64,000 nucleotides of DNA from Thermaurantiacus tibetensis (GTDB lineage: Bacteria > Pseudomonadota > Alphaproteobacteria > Sphingomonadales > Sphingomonadaceae): the NCBI RefSeq assembly GCF_015354055.1, contig NZ_JACHTM010000002.1, positions 310,001-374,000 on the forward strand, given 5' to 3'. Positions 8,532 to 16,044 of this stretch are shown one piece after another (position 1 is the first letter of the stretch; each line of letters starts with the position of its first letter). Made by a program: the position numbers and the translations under genes. The notes under the pieces are model-generated. The model searched no databases. It had not been told where the DNA came from and saw nothing but the letters and a program-made list of their open reading frames with translations.

Positions 8532-9220
8532 GCCTGCGCGGCCGCCAACCGCTCCCCGACCTTCCGGACGCCACCTCGCCGCGCGCGGGCGAGTTCGCCA
8601 AGAGCGGGCGCACCCGCCGCCGGATCCTCGACGCGGCCATCGCGGTCCTGGCCCGCTCAGGCTACGCCGGCCTTTCGATCGCCGAAGTGGCCGCCGAGGC
8701 CGGCCTGTCGCGGCCGGCGATGATCTACCACTTCCCCACCCGCCGGGCGCTGGTCGAGGCGCTCGTCGCCCACGTGACGCGCGAGCGCGTCCGGCTCTAC
8801 GAGGAGGGGGTGGCAGGGCTGCGCGACCGGCCCGACTTCGCCGAGCGCGCCGTCGACCTCGCCTGGGAGCAGGCCGCATCGCCCGTGTTCGCGGCCTTCG
8901 CCGAGCTCGCCCAGGCCGCCCGCACCGACGCCGAGCTCGCGGAGTTCTTCCGCCCCGCCATGGCGGCGTTCGACGACGCCCGCCGCGACGCCGCCGGGCG
9001 AATCTTCCCTGACGATCTGCGCGCGGTTGCCGGGTTCGACCTCGCGCGGGACGCGGTCCGGTTCCTCGTCGAGGGCGTCACCCAGCAGGACGGCATCGTC
9101 CGCGACCGCAGCCGTCGCCTTGCTGCGCTGCGCGCGTTCACGCGGCTTCTCGTCACCTCACCCGAGGGCCGCGCGCTTCTCGCGCGCGCTCTTGCTGCCG
9201 CCGAGGAGGGCGGCCGCTGA
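8528..9220 (+). CDS. TetR/AcrR-family transcriptional regulator
   Basis: This 230-residue protein has an N-terminal TetR helix-turn-helix (about residues 25-70): RILDAAIAVLARSGYAGLSI, then AEVAAEAGLSRPAMIYHFPTRR, with the typical YHFPTR ending. The remaining helical domain would bind an effector and dimerise. It is embedded in the oxygenase operon, coupled to the P450 gene by ATGA and to the carrier gene by an apparent CTGA. Such placement is typical of a local repressor that senses the pathway substrate. The inverted repeats at 5888-5911 and 13401-13424 are the best candidates for its operators. No operator lies directly before this gene, which fits its internal position. Confidence 0.9.
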   Translation: MSLRGRQPLPDLPDATSPRAGEFAKSGRTRRRILDAAIAVLARSGYAGLSIAEVAAEAGLSRPAMIYHFPTRRALVEALVAHVTRERVRLYEEGVAGLRDRPDFAERAVDLAWEQAASPVFAAFAELAQAARTDAELAEFFRPAMAAFDDARRDAAGRIFPDDLRAVAGFDLARDAVRFLVEGVTQQDGIVRDRSRRLAALRAFTRLLVTSPEGRALLARALAAAEEGGR

Positions 9221-10530
9221 CCTCGCCCGCCGCGCCCGGCTGGCCCGCGCCGCGGCTCGCCTGGGGCGTGCTGGCGGTCCTCGCCGCCGCCAACATCCTC
9301 TCCTACCTCGACCGCATCATCGTCAACCTGCTCGTCCAGCCCATCAAGGCCGACCTTGGCATTTCCGACACCCAGTTCGGCATGCTCCAGGGCCTCGCCT
9401 TCGGCCTGTTCTACACGCTCCTCGCGCTTCCCATCGGCCGCCTCGTCGATTCCCGGCCGCGCAAGATCATCATCGCCGCCGGGGTCTTCGTCTTCAGCCT
9501 CTGCTCGCTCCTCTCGGGGCTTGCCAGGAGCTTCGGCCAGCTGTTCGCCGCCCGCGTCGGCGTCGGCGCCGGCGAGGCTTCGCTCGCACCTGCCGCCTTC
9601 TCGATGATCGCCGACCTGTTCCCGCCCGAAAGGCTCGGCCGCGCCATGTCGGTCTTCACCATGACCGCCTTCATCGGCATCGGGCTTGCCTATGTCGCCG
9701 GCGGCGCGACCGTGGCGCTCGTCGGCGCGGCCGAGTTCGCAGGATGGCCGCTCCTCCCCGATCTCGCTGGCTGGCAGCGCGTCTTCGTCCTCGTCGCCAT
9801 CCCCGGCCTGCTGCTCGCTCCCGTCATCCTGGTCATGCCCGAGCCGGCGCGGCGCGGCCGCGGCCGCGAGGGTGCGGTCCCGCTGGCTGACGCCGCCGGC
9901 CACGTCCTCGCCCGTCGCGCCGCCCTCCTCCCCTTCTTCGCCGGCTTCGCCTTCATCACGCTGTCGAGCTATGCCTCGGCCGTCTGGACTCCGGCCCTCT
10001 TCACCCGCGCCTACCAGTGGACTCCGGCCGAGGTCGGCCTCGGCTACGGGCTCGTCACCCTCCTGCTCGCGCCGCTCGGCGCGCTCGCCGCCGGCCGCCT
10101 CTGCGACATGCTCGCCGCGCGCGGCGTCACCGACGCGCCGCTTCGCGTCGCCGCCTTCGGCTACCTCGGCACCGGCCTGTTCGGCGGGCTTGCACCCCTC
10201 ATGCCGTCTGGCGAACTCGCGCTTGCCATGTTCGCGCCATCCGTCTTCCTCGGCACCATGCCCTACCCGATGGCGGCAACCGCGCTCCAGCTCGCCACCC
10301 CCAACGAGCTGCGCGGCCAGGTGAGCGCGCTCTACATGCTCGTCATCAACACGGTCGGCCTCGGGCTCGGCCCGGTCATCGTCGGCGCGCTCTCCGACCA
10401 GCTCTTCACCGGCCCCGATGGCGTCCGCTACGGCCTTGCCCTCGTCAACGCCGCCTGCGCGCCGCTCGCCATGGCAGCCCTGCTGCTGGCGCTCCGCCCC
10501 TATCGCGCCATCCGGGCGGCCGCGGCGTGA
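9217..10530 (+). CDS. MFS transporter (spinster-like), probable CTG start
   Basis: A 437-residue major facilitator superfamily carrier with about twelve hydrophobic segments. The first segment ends in ANILSYLDRIIVNLL, and the loop between segments 2 and 3 reads GRLVDSRPRKI, the typical MFS signature region. GVGAGEASLAPAAFSMI resembles the spinster-like branch often found in sphingomonad catabolic loci. The first conventional start, GTG at 9268, would cut into the first membrane segment. The CTG at 9217 has GAGGAGGG six bases upstream and forms CTGA with the TetR stop, matching the coupling of the two preceding junctions, so I use it. Likely role: uptake of the pathway substrate across the inner membrane, or efflux of an intermediate. 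Confidence 0.88.
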   Translation: MTSPAAPGWPAPRLAWGVLAVLAAANILSYLDRIIVNLLVQPIKADLGISDTQFGMLQGLAFGLFYTLLALPIGRLVDSRPRKIIIAAGVFVFSLCSLLSGLARSFGQLFAARVGVGAGEASLAPAAFSMIADLFPPERLGRAMSVFTMTAFIGIGLAYVAGGATVALVGAAEFAGWPLLPDLAGWQRVFVLVAIPGLLLAPVILVMPEPARRGRGREGAVPLADAAGHVLARRAALLPFFAGFAFITLSSYASAVWTPALFTRAYQWTPAEVGLGYGLVTLLLAPLGALAAGRLCDMLAARGVTDAPLRVAAFGYLGTGLFGGLAPLMPSGELALAMFAPSVFLGTMPYPMAATALQLATPNELRGQVSALYMLVINTVGLGLGPVIVGALSDQLFTGPDGVRYGLALVNAACAPLAMAALLLALRPYRAIRAAAA

Positions 10531-10537
10531 GGCGCGC

Positions 10538-11260
10538 ATGAGGCTCTCTGGCAAGGTCGCGCTTGTCACCGGTGCTGCCGGCGGAATCGGCGCGGCAATC
10601 GTCGCCCGCTTCCGGGCCGAGGGCGCCCATGTGCTTGCCACCGACCGCGCCGAAGCGCCCGGAATCCTCCCCCTCGACGTGACCGATGCCGCGCAGTGGC
10701 AGGCGCTTGCCGCGCAGCATGTGGCCCCATTGGGGCGCCTCGACATCCTCGTCCACAACGCCGGCATCTCCGGTTTCACGCCGTTTGCCGAGCTTCAACC
10801 CGAACGCTGGCAGGCTTTCCTCGATGTCCACGCAACCGCCGTGCTCACCGGCACGCAGGCGCTGCGTCCCTTGCTCGAGGCCGCGCCGTCGGCTGCAATC
10901 GTCGCCATCGGCTCGACGCTCGCGCTGCGCCCCGCTGCCCCCTTGCCTGCCTATGCCGCGGCCAAGGCGGCGCAGCGCAACCTCGTGAAGGCCATCGCGC
11001 TCGACTTCGCGGCCCGCGGCCTGCCCGTCCGCGCCAACCTCGTCCACCCTGGCTCGACCGAGACGCCGATGATGGCGGCCAACCTCGCGGGCGACCCCGA
11101 GGGCCGGGCCCGCCGCATGGCCGCCCACCCGCTCGCCCGCGCGCTCGGCCGGCTCGTGGCGCCAGAGGATGTGGCGAACGCCGTCCTCTTCCTTGCCTCC
11201 GACGAGAGCCGGTTCGTCACCGGAATCGACCTCCCGGTCGACGGGGGTGCCACCATCTAA
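10538..11260 (+). CDS. Short-chain dehydrogenase/reductase (SDR)
   Basis: A 240-residue classical SDR oxidoreductase. The nucleotide-binding motif is TGAAGGIG near residue 11, followed by an acidic LATDRAE that favours NAD(H). The catalytic set is Ser in IGSTLAL and Tyr/Lys in YAAAK near residue 147. HNAGISG replaces the usual NNAG with one changed residue. It begins eight bases after the carrier gene, so it is the last gene of the plus-strand operon. Its stop overlaps that of the convergent second SDR gene by two bases. Probable role: oxidation of an alcohol produced by the oxygenases; the substrate is not readable from sequence. Confidence 0.9.
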   Translation: MRLSGKVALVTGAAGGIGAAIVARFRAEGAHVLATDRAEAPGILPLDVTDAAQWQALAAQHVAPLGRLDILVHNAGISGFTPFAELQPERWQAFLDVHATAVLTGTQALRPLLEAAPSAAIVAIGSTLALRPAAPLPAYAAAKAAQRNLVKAIALDFAARGLPVRANLVHPGSTETPMMAANLAGDPEGRARRMAAHPLARALGRLVAPEDVANAVLFLASDESRFVTGIDLPVDGGATI

Positions 11261-12015
11261 TAGTGGACGCGCTTGATCTGCCCGCCGTCCACCACGATGT
11301 TCTCGCCATTCACCCAGGAGGCCGCCGGGGAGACCAGGAAGGCGGCCAGCCGCGCCACTTCCTCGGGCGTGCCCAGCCGGCCTTCCGGAATCGATTTCCG
11401 CACCATCTCGAAGAAGGCCGGGTTGGCCTTCTCGGCGCGCTGCCAGCTCGACCCCTGGTAGTAGATGGAGCCGGGCGAGATGCAGTTGACGCGCACGCCC
11501 TTCGCCCCGAGCGTCTGCGACAGCTGCTTCGCGTAGACGATGAGCGTCGCCTTCATCACATTGTAGGGCTGCACCACCGGGAAATGCTCGAGCGCGGCCG
11601 TCGTCACGAGGAACAGCGCCGCCCCCTTCGCGTCCACGAGCGCCTCGCCCACCGCCTCCATGCCCCTCACCGCGCCCATGAGGTCCACCTCGAAATTGGC
11701 GCGCCACTGGGCCTCGCCCTCGAGACCCGCCTTGGCCGAGACATTGGGGATGAACACGTCGCAGCCGCCGAGGAAGGCCAGCGCCTCGCCGAGGAAGGCG
11801 CGGTAGGCCTCTGCATCCCGCACGTCGAGCACCCAGCCCTTTGCCCTCGCCCCCCGCGCCCGGTAGTCGGCCTCGGCCTCTGCCACCGCCTCGGCAGTCC
11901 GCGCGCAGAAGGCAAGCTCCATGCCCTCGGCCACCAGCTCGCGGGCGATCGCCTGCCCCAGCCCGCGGGTCGCGCCGGTGATGATGAGCCGCTTGCCGGC
12001 AAGGCCAAGGTCCAT
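11257..12015 (-). CDS. Short-chain dehydrogenase/reductase (SDR)
   Basis: A 252-residue SDR, the last gene of a minus-strand operon converging on the plus-strand oxygenase operon. The cofactor motif TGATRGLG lies near residue 13 and FCARTAE follows; Arg there favours NADP(H). The usual NNAG reads PNVSA. The Ser of the catalytic set is replaced by Thr-Thr in LVTTAALEHF, while YNVMK provides Tyr and Lys. RVNCISPGSIYYQGS is the conserved substrate-side loop. The ATG at 12015 lies just downstream of the decarboxylase-like gene, which ends at 12021. The relaxed Ser position may mean altered chemistry, though Tyr and Lys remain. Confidence 0.88.
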   Translation of the reverse strand: MDLGLAGKRLIITGATRGLGQAIARELVAEGMELAFCARTAEAVAEAEADYRARGARAKGWVLDVRDAEAYRAFLGEALAFLGGCDVFIPNVSAKAGLEGEAQWRANFEVDLMGAVRGMEAVGEALVDAKGAALFLVTTAALEHFPVVQPYNVMKATLIVYAKQLSQTLGAKGVRVNCISPGSIYYQGSSWQRAEKANPAFFEMVRKSIPEGRLGTPEEVARLAAFLVSPAASWVNGENIVVDGGQIKRVHY

Positions 12016-12020
12016 GGCGG

Positions 12021-12569
12021 TTACGCTCCTGCTGGTTCGGGGGGCAGCGGGTCGAGCCCGGCCTCGGGCGCGATCTGAAGCCCGTTCAGGATCCAGGCGA
12101 TCGTCAGGAACTGGCCGGCGAGCCAGAGGAAATCGACCAGCGCCGCGGGCTCGTGCCGTGCGGCAAGCATGGCCCAGGTCGAATCGCTCACCCGGTTCTC
12201 GGCCATCAGCTCGTCGACGGCGCGGATGAGCGCGGCCTCGGCCGGGGTCCAGTGCGCGCTTGCCGCGCCTTCCACGATCGCCGCGATGTCCGCCTCGCTC
12301 ATGCCCACCCGCCGGGCGACCATGGCGTGCATGCCCCACTCGTAGGCGCAGCGCGCATTCCATGCCACGCGCAGGATCACGATCTCCCGCTCCCGCGCCG
12401 GCAGCCGGTTGCCAAGCAGCACATGCTCGGCCCAGGGCATCCACTTCAGCAGACTCTCGGGCGAATGGGCGAGCGTGCGGTGGAGCCGGTAGGGCCAGGC
12501 CGCAAGCACGGGCGCGAGCGCCTCGGGCAGCTCGGCATCGGCAAGCGCGGGAAGGCGCGGGGCGGTCAC
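12021..12569 (-). CDS. Carboxymuconolactone decarboxylase / AhpD-like family protein
   Basis: A 182-residue all-helical protein of the carboxymuconolactone decarboxylase superfamily. The signature region is EIVILRVAWNARCAYEWGMH (around residues 65-85), holding the Glu, Cys and His that serve either lactone decarboxylation or AhpD-like peroxidase chemistry. The single Cys with a following His, rather than CxxC, argues against classic AhpD thiol chemistry. The start GTG at 12569 overlaps the ThuA-like gene's stop as GTGA. Its product belongs with the ThuA-like and SDR proteins in the minus-strand half of the catabolic locus. The precise reaction is not known. Confidence 0.87.
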   Translation of the reverse strand: MTAPRLPALADAELPEALAPVLAAWPYRLHRTLAHSPESLLKWMPWAEHVLLGNRLPAREREIVILRVAWNARCAYEWGMHAMVARRVGMSEADIAAIVEGAASAHWTPAEAALIRAVDELMAENRVSDSTWAMLAARHEPAALVDFLWLAGQFLTIAWILNGLQIAPEAGLDPLPPEPAGA

Positions 12570-13372
12570 GCCGCGGCCTCGAGCGCGCCGGCCTCCACGC
12601 CCGCCGCCCAGGCAAGCCCGCGCGCGACAAGCGTGCGGAACTGCGGCACCACCCAGGCGCCTTCCTCGCGCGCCGGCAGCACCGCGGCCCGGTGCGGCGC
12701 ATCGTAGAGGCCACGGCGGTGGCCGAGCGCGAGATGGAGGATCTCGCCCTGGCCGAAGCGCCGCAGAGTCATCAGCGGCCGGAGGTCCGGCCCCGTCGTC
12801 CAGTCGGCGCGCGCGAAGCCGGGCGCATGGCCTGAGAAGCGCGTGCCCAGCAGCACGACCACATCCTCGGAGAGCTCGGAGAGATAGAGCTCGTCCGTCA
12901 CCTCGAACGGGCCGATCCCGTCGGTGAGCGGGTGCGGCAACACCGGCTCCACCCGGAAGGGGCCGATCGGTGGGTGGGCCTGGAAGGCCGAGCCGAAGAG
13001 CGCGAGGAAGGGATGCGAAAGCCCCTCGCAGTAGACGCCGTCCGGGCGCCACGCGAGGAGCGAATTGGTGGCATGGAGCGCGAACCAGCGGCCGCCGCCA
13101 GCGACGAAGCGGGCGAGGCGCGCGAGCGCCGAGTCCGACGGCGCGACATTGCAGCTGTAGGAGACGAGGAAGCCCGGCGGCGCGAGCTCGCCGCCGTCGA
13201 GGAACTCCTCGAAGCCCGCCGAAACCCGGAGCCTCAGCCGCGGGTCGCGCGCGGCCAGCGCGAGAAGGTCGAGCCGCACCGCGTCGAAATCATGGCTGCT
13301 GCCTCCAGCCACCAGATGCCCGTCGATCCGGCGCTGCACGGTGCCGCCGCCAGCTCCACAGTCTGCTGTCAT
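12566..13372 (-). CDS. ThuA-like domain protein (glutamine amidotransferase-like fold)
   Basis: A 268-residue protein of the ThuA family, class I glutamine amidotransferase-like proteins seen in sugar-related and other catabolic loci with poorly known activity. Recognisable blocks are VAGGSSHDFDAVR near the N-terminus, LVSYSCNV, FVAGGGRWFALHATNS and the C-terminal GQGEILHLALGHRRG. No catalytic Cys-His-Glu triad of true amidotransferases is evident. The ATG at 13372 is used, but the GTG at 13339, closer to the conserved domain, is a fair alternative. It is the first gene of the ThuA-decarboxylase-SDR operon. Its promoter region, which carries the second ATAC-N6-GTAT repeat, is shared with the divergent TonB receptor gene. 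Confidence 0.8.
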   Translation of the reverse strand: MTADCGAGGGTVQRRIDGHLVAGGSSHDFDAVRLDLLALAARDPRLRLRVSAGFEEFLDGGELAPPGFLVSYSCNVAPSDSALARLARFVAGGGRWFALHATNSLLAWRPDGVYCEGLSHPFLALFGSAFQAHPPIGPFRVEPVLPHPLTDGIGPFEVTDELYLSELSEDVVVLLGTRFSGHAPGFARADWTTGPDLRPLMTLRRFGQGEILHLALGHRRGLYDAPHRAAVLPAREEGAWVVPQFRTLVARGLAWAAGVEAGALEAAA

Positions 13373-13400
13373 TTTTTGCGGCTACCCGGGTGCGATGCGA

Positions 13401-13424
13401 TTTCCATACTGGCCTGTATAAAAC
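13401..13424. promoter_or_regulatory. Putative operator (ATAC-N6-GTAT inverted repeat) in the ThuA/TonB-receptor divergent promoter
   Basis: The arms are TTTCCATAC (13401-13409) and GTATAAAAC (13416-13424), with a 6-base spacer. Each arm matches its counterpart at 5888-5911 at 7 of 9 positions, and ATAC/GTAT with the spacer length is identical. It lies 28 bases before the ThuA-like ATG and 83 bases before the receptor ATG, so one bound protein could control both directions. The palindrome within the site is less perfect than the first (6 of 9), so affinity may differ. Confidence 0.5.
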
Positions 13425-13507
13425 TTCGGGAGCGATCGCGCTCCTGGCGAGGGAGACAGGTTGGGCGGCCACGGTTCGTGCCGGCCATCCTGGCAAGGGA
13501 GACGGCC

Positions 13508-15862
13508 ATGGCGCGCTTGGGGCAAGGGTGGATTCTGGCCGGGGCATCGCTGGTGCCGCTCGCGCCGGCGCTGGCGCAGGAGGCGGCGGCCGATCCGCTC
13601 GCGCTCGACACCATCGTGGTGACGGCGCAGCGCCGCGCCGAGGCCATCCAGGACGTGCCGATCGCGATCACCGCCTTCGACCAGCGGGCGATCGAGCGGC
13701 TCAACGGCCGCGACATCCGCGATCTCGCCGGTCTCATCCCCAACCTCATCATCTCCGAAGTGGCGATCGGGCCGTCGCTCTCGCAGATCTCGATCCGCGG
13801 CGTGAACTCGCAGGATCCGGAGAAGAGCTTCGATCCGGCCGTCGGCGTCTTCGTCGACGGAGTCTATCTCGGCACGTCGGCCTTCAACCTCCTCGACACC
13901 TTCGATCTCGAGCGGCTCGAGGTGCTGCGCGGGCCCCAGGGCACGCTGTTCGGCCGCAACACGACCGGCGGCGCGATCCAGGCCTTCCGCACCAGGCCCA
14001 CCGGCGAACTTGGCCTCCGGGCGCGGATGATCATCGGCACCGCCGACCGCACCGACGTCAACGCGGTCCTGAACCTGCCCGCCATCCGCGACATGCTCTC
14101 GGTCAAGATCGCCGGCTATCTGCAGCAGGATGACGGCCTGTGGGAGAACCCCGCCGGTGGCGCGACCGGCGCCAAGGACCGCTGGGGCCTCTCCGGCACC
14201 GTCATGCTCCGCGCCGGGCCCGGCGAGCTGCGCGTCACCTGGGACCATTTCCGCGACGAGAGCGAGCTCACGCCCTATTTCCCGCGCGGGATCTCCACGA
14301 TCGACCCGCTGCCCTACCGGCTCACCGGCACGCCCCCGGTCCCGGCCACGGTCACGCCAGCCTTCGGCCCCGATCTCCTGTGCCTGCGCGGCACGCCGGC
14401 GCTCGACTGCGACAACCCGGCCGACCGCCGCAGCCGCGTGACCGACCCCCACTTCCAGAACTCGCGTCTCAACGCGCTCACCGTCAACGCCGATCTCGAG
14501 CTCTCGGAACGCTTCGCACTCGAGACCGTCTTCGGCTGGCGCCACTCGACCGAGGATGTCTACATCGACTTCGACGGCACCCAGCGCACCGCCTTCAACG
14601 TCTTCCGCACCCAGGATTTCGAGCAGATGTCGGCGGAAGCCCGCATCGTCTCGTCGCTTTCCGGCCCGGTGCAGTTCGTCGCCGGAGTCTTCTGGTTCAA
14701 CAGCCAGTACAGCTTGCGCCAGGCGATCAAGCTCGACCTGGCGCTGGCCGGCGTTCCCGCGCCTCTCGGCGTCCTCTACGCCAATGGGTCGGGCGACGAG
14801 GATTTCCACCGCGCCGGCACCACCGCCCTCTATGCCCAGGGGGACTGGAACATCACGCCCACCCTCACGCTCACGCTCGGCGGCCGCGCCAGCTGGGACA
14901 AGAAGCAGATCTCGACCTTGTTCTATGGCGCCGCGCTGCCGCCCACGGCGCCCTATTCGATCCTCGATGGCATCATTGCCGGCCGCCCGCTCACCTCGAG
15001 CGGCAGCGCCAGGGCCGACTGGTTCGAGTTCACGCCGCGCGCCGCGCTCAACTGGAAGCCGGCCGACGGCATCCTCCTCTACGCCAGCTACTCGCGCGGC
15101 TACAACGCCGGCGGCTTCTCGGCCCGCGCCGGCACTGTCAGGGACGTGACCACGCCCTTCGACCCCGAGTTCGTCAACGCCTATGAGGTTGGCGCCAAGG
15201 CCGATCTCCTCGCCGGCCGCCTGCGGGTGAACGGCGCGCTGTTCTGGAACGACTACAAGGACAAGCAGGAGGAAGCGATCGAGCCCGCGCCGCCCCCCAG
15301 CTTCACCTCGACAACGGTCAGGAACGTCGCCTCTGCCCGGCTGCGCGGCTTCGAGCTCGAGGCCAATGCACTGCTTGCCGACTGGTTCCGCCTCGATGGC
15401 TCGCTCGGCTACCTCGACGCGCGCTACCGCTCCTTCCCCACCTTCGCGGGGAGCGGCCAGTGGGTCTCGGTTCGGCCGCAGCCGGCCGGCACGCTCATCG
15501 CCGCCGACTTCTCGCCGCTGGCGCTGCGCCGCGCCCCGAAGTGGACGGGCTCCCTCTCGCCCACCTTCTTCCGGTCGCTTGGCCGGGCGGACCTCTCGGT
15601 CAACGGCCTCATCCGCCACACCAGCGCCCAGTTCAGCGAGATCCTGAACAGCCAGCGCGGCCGCATCCCGCCCGTCTGGCTCTACGATGCCGCCGCCACC
15701 GTCAGCTTCGGCGGGCCCGACAACAACCGCTACCGGGTGATCGCCTTCGGCCGCAACCTGTCGAACGCGCGCCCCATCGCCTCCTTCACCAACGCACCCG
15801 TCGACTTCTCGACCATCACTGCCGGCCGCATCTGGGGGCTCGAGTTCACCTTCGACTACTGA
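13508..15862 (+). CDS. TonB-dependent outer-membrane receptor
   Basis: A 784-residue TonB-dependent receptor, an outer-membrane gated channel driven by TonB/ExbBD. The signal peptide is roughly residues 1-25 (GWILAGASLVPLAPALAQ). The TonB box is DTIVVTAQR near residue 35. The plug domain follows, with DVPIAITAFDQ, ISIRGVNSQDP and VDGVYLG, then LEVLRGPQGTLFGRNTTGG closing the plug. The beta barrel ends with the aromatic C-terminus LEFTFDY, the normal barrel-assembly signal. The ATG is supported by AAGGGAGAC upstream. It resembles receptors that sphingomonads use for bulky hydrophobic substrates rather than siderophores, though that is inference. Divergent from the ThuA-like operon, it is probably the outer-membrane entry step of the catabolic locus. 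Confidence 0.94.
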   Translation: MARLGQGWILAGASLVPLAPALAQEAAADPLALDTIVVTAQRRAEAIQDVPIAITAFDQRAIERLNGRDIRDLAGLIPNLIISEVAIGPSLSQISIRGVNSQDPEKSFDPAVGVFVDGVYLGTSAFNLLDTFDLERLEVLRGPQGTLFGRNTTGGAIQAFRTRPTGELGLRARMIIGTADRTDVNAVLNLPAIRDMLSVKIAGYLQQDDGLWENPAGGATGAKDRWGLSGTVMLRAGPGELRVTWDHFRDESELTPYFPRGISTIDPLPYRLTGTPPVPATVTPAFGPDLLCLRGTPALDCDNPADRRSRVTDPHFQNSRLNALTVNADLELSERFALETVFGWRHSTEDVYIDFDGTQRTAFNVFRTQDFEQMSAEARIVSSLSGPVQFVAGVFWFNSQYSLRQAIKLDLALAGVPAPLGVLYANGSGDEDFHRAGTTALYAQGDWNITPTLTLTLGGRASWDKKQISTLFYGAALPPTAPYSILDGIIAGRPLTSSGSARADWFEFTPRAALNWKPADGILLYASYSRGYNAGGFSARAGTVRDVTTPFDPEFVNAYEVGAKADLLAGRLRVNGALFWNDYKDKQEEAIEPAPPPSFTSTTVRNVASARLRGFELEANALLADWFRLDGSLGYLDARYRSFPTFAGSGQWVSVRPQPAGTLIAADFSPLALRRAPKWTGSLSPTFFRSLGRADLSVNGLIRHTSAQFSEILNSQRGRIPPVWLYDAAATVSFGGPDNNRYRVIAFGRNLSNARPIASFTNAPVDFSTITAGRIWGLEFTFDY

Positions 15863-16044
15863 GGCGGCGCCGCGCCGTCTGGCCCGGCGTCGCTGTCCTC
15901 AAGCGGCGGGCCGGGAATCACATACCGCTCCTCGAGCCAGTCGAGGAGGTCGCGGTCGCGGCAGGCCGCCGAGCAGAAGGGCGCGTGCGCCTCGACCGCG
16001 ACCTTCCGGCAGCGCGGGCAGCGGAGGGGCCCGTCAGGCGACAT
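15856..16044 (-). CDS. yacG: DNA gyrase inhibitor YacG
   Basis: A 62-residue zinc protein of the YacG family, which in Escherichia coli binds GyrB and inhibits gyrase. Four cysteines are arranged as CPRC near residue 9 and CSAAC near residue 24, followed by RDRDLLDWLEERYVIPG, the conserved family block. The ATG at 16044 overlaps the 3' end of the RNase E/G-like gene by 11 bases, so translation is probably coupled. Its stop overlaps that of the convergent receptor gene by seven bases. It ends the infA-maf-RNase E/G-like-yacG cluster, a common alphaproteobacterial order. Confidence 0.92.
   Translation of the reverse strand: MSPDGPLRCPRCRKVAVEAHAPFCSAACRDRDLLDWLEERYVIPGPPLEDSDAGPDGAAPPQ

Noticed and set aside
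5732..15862. Catabolic locus as an integrated island at tRNA-Gly.
   Set aside because: The tRNA 3' end faces away from the locus, there is no integrase gene, and no copy of the tRNA end was seen at the far border near 15.86 kb.
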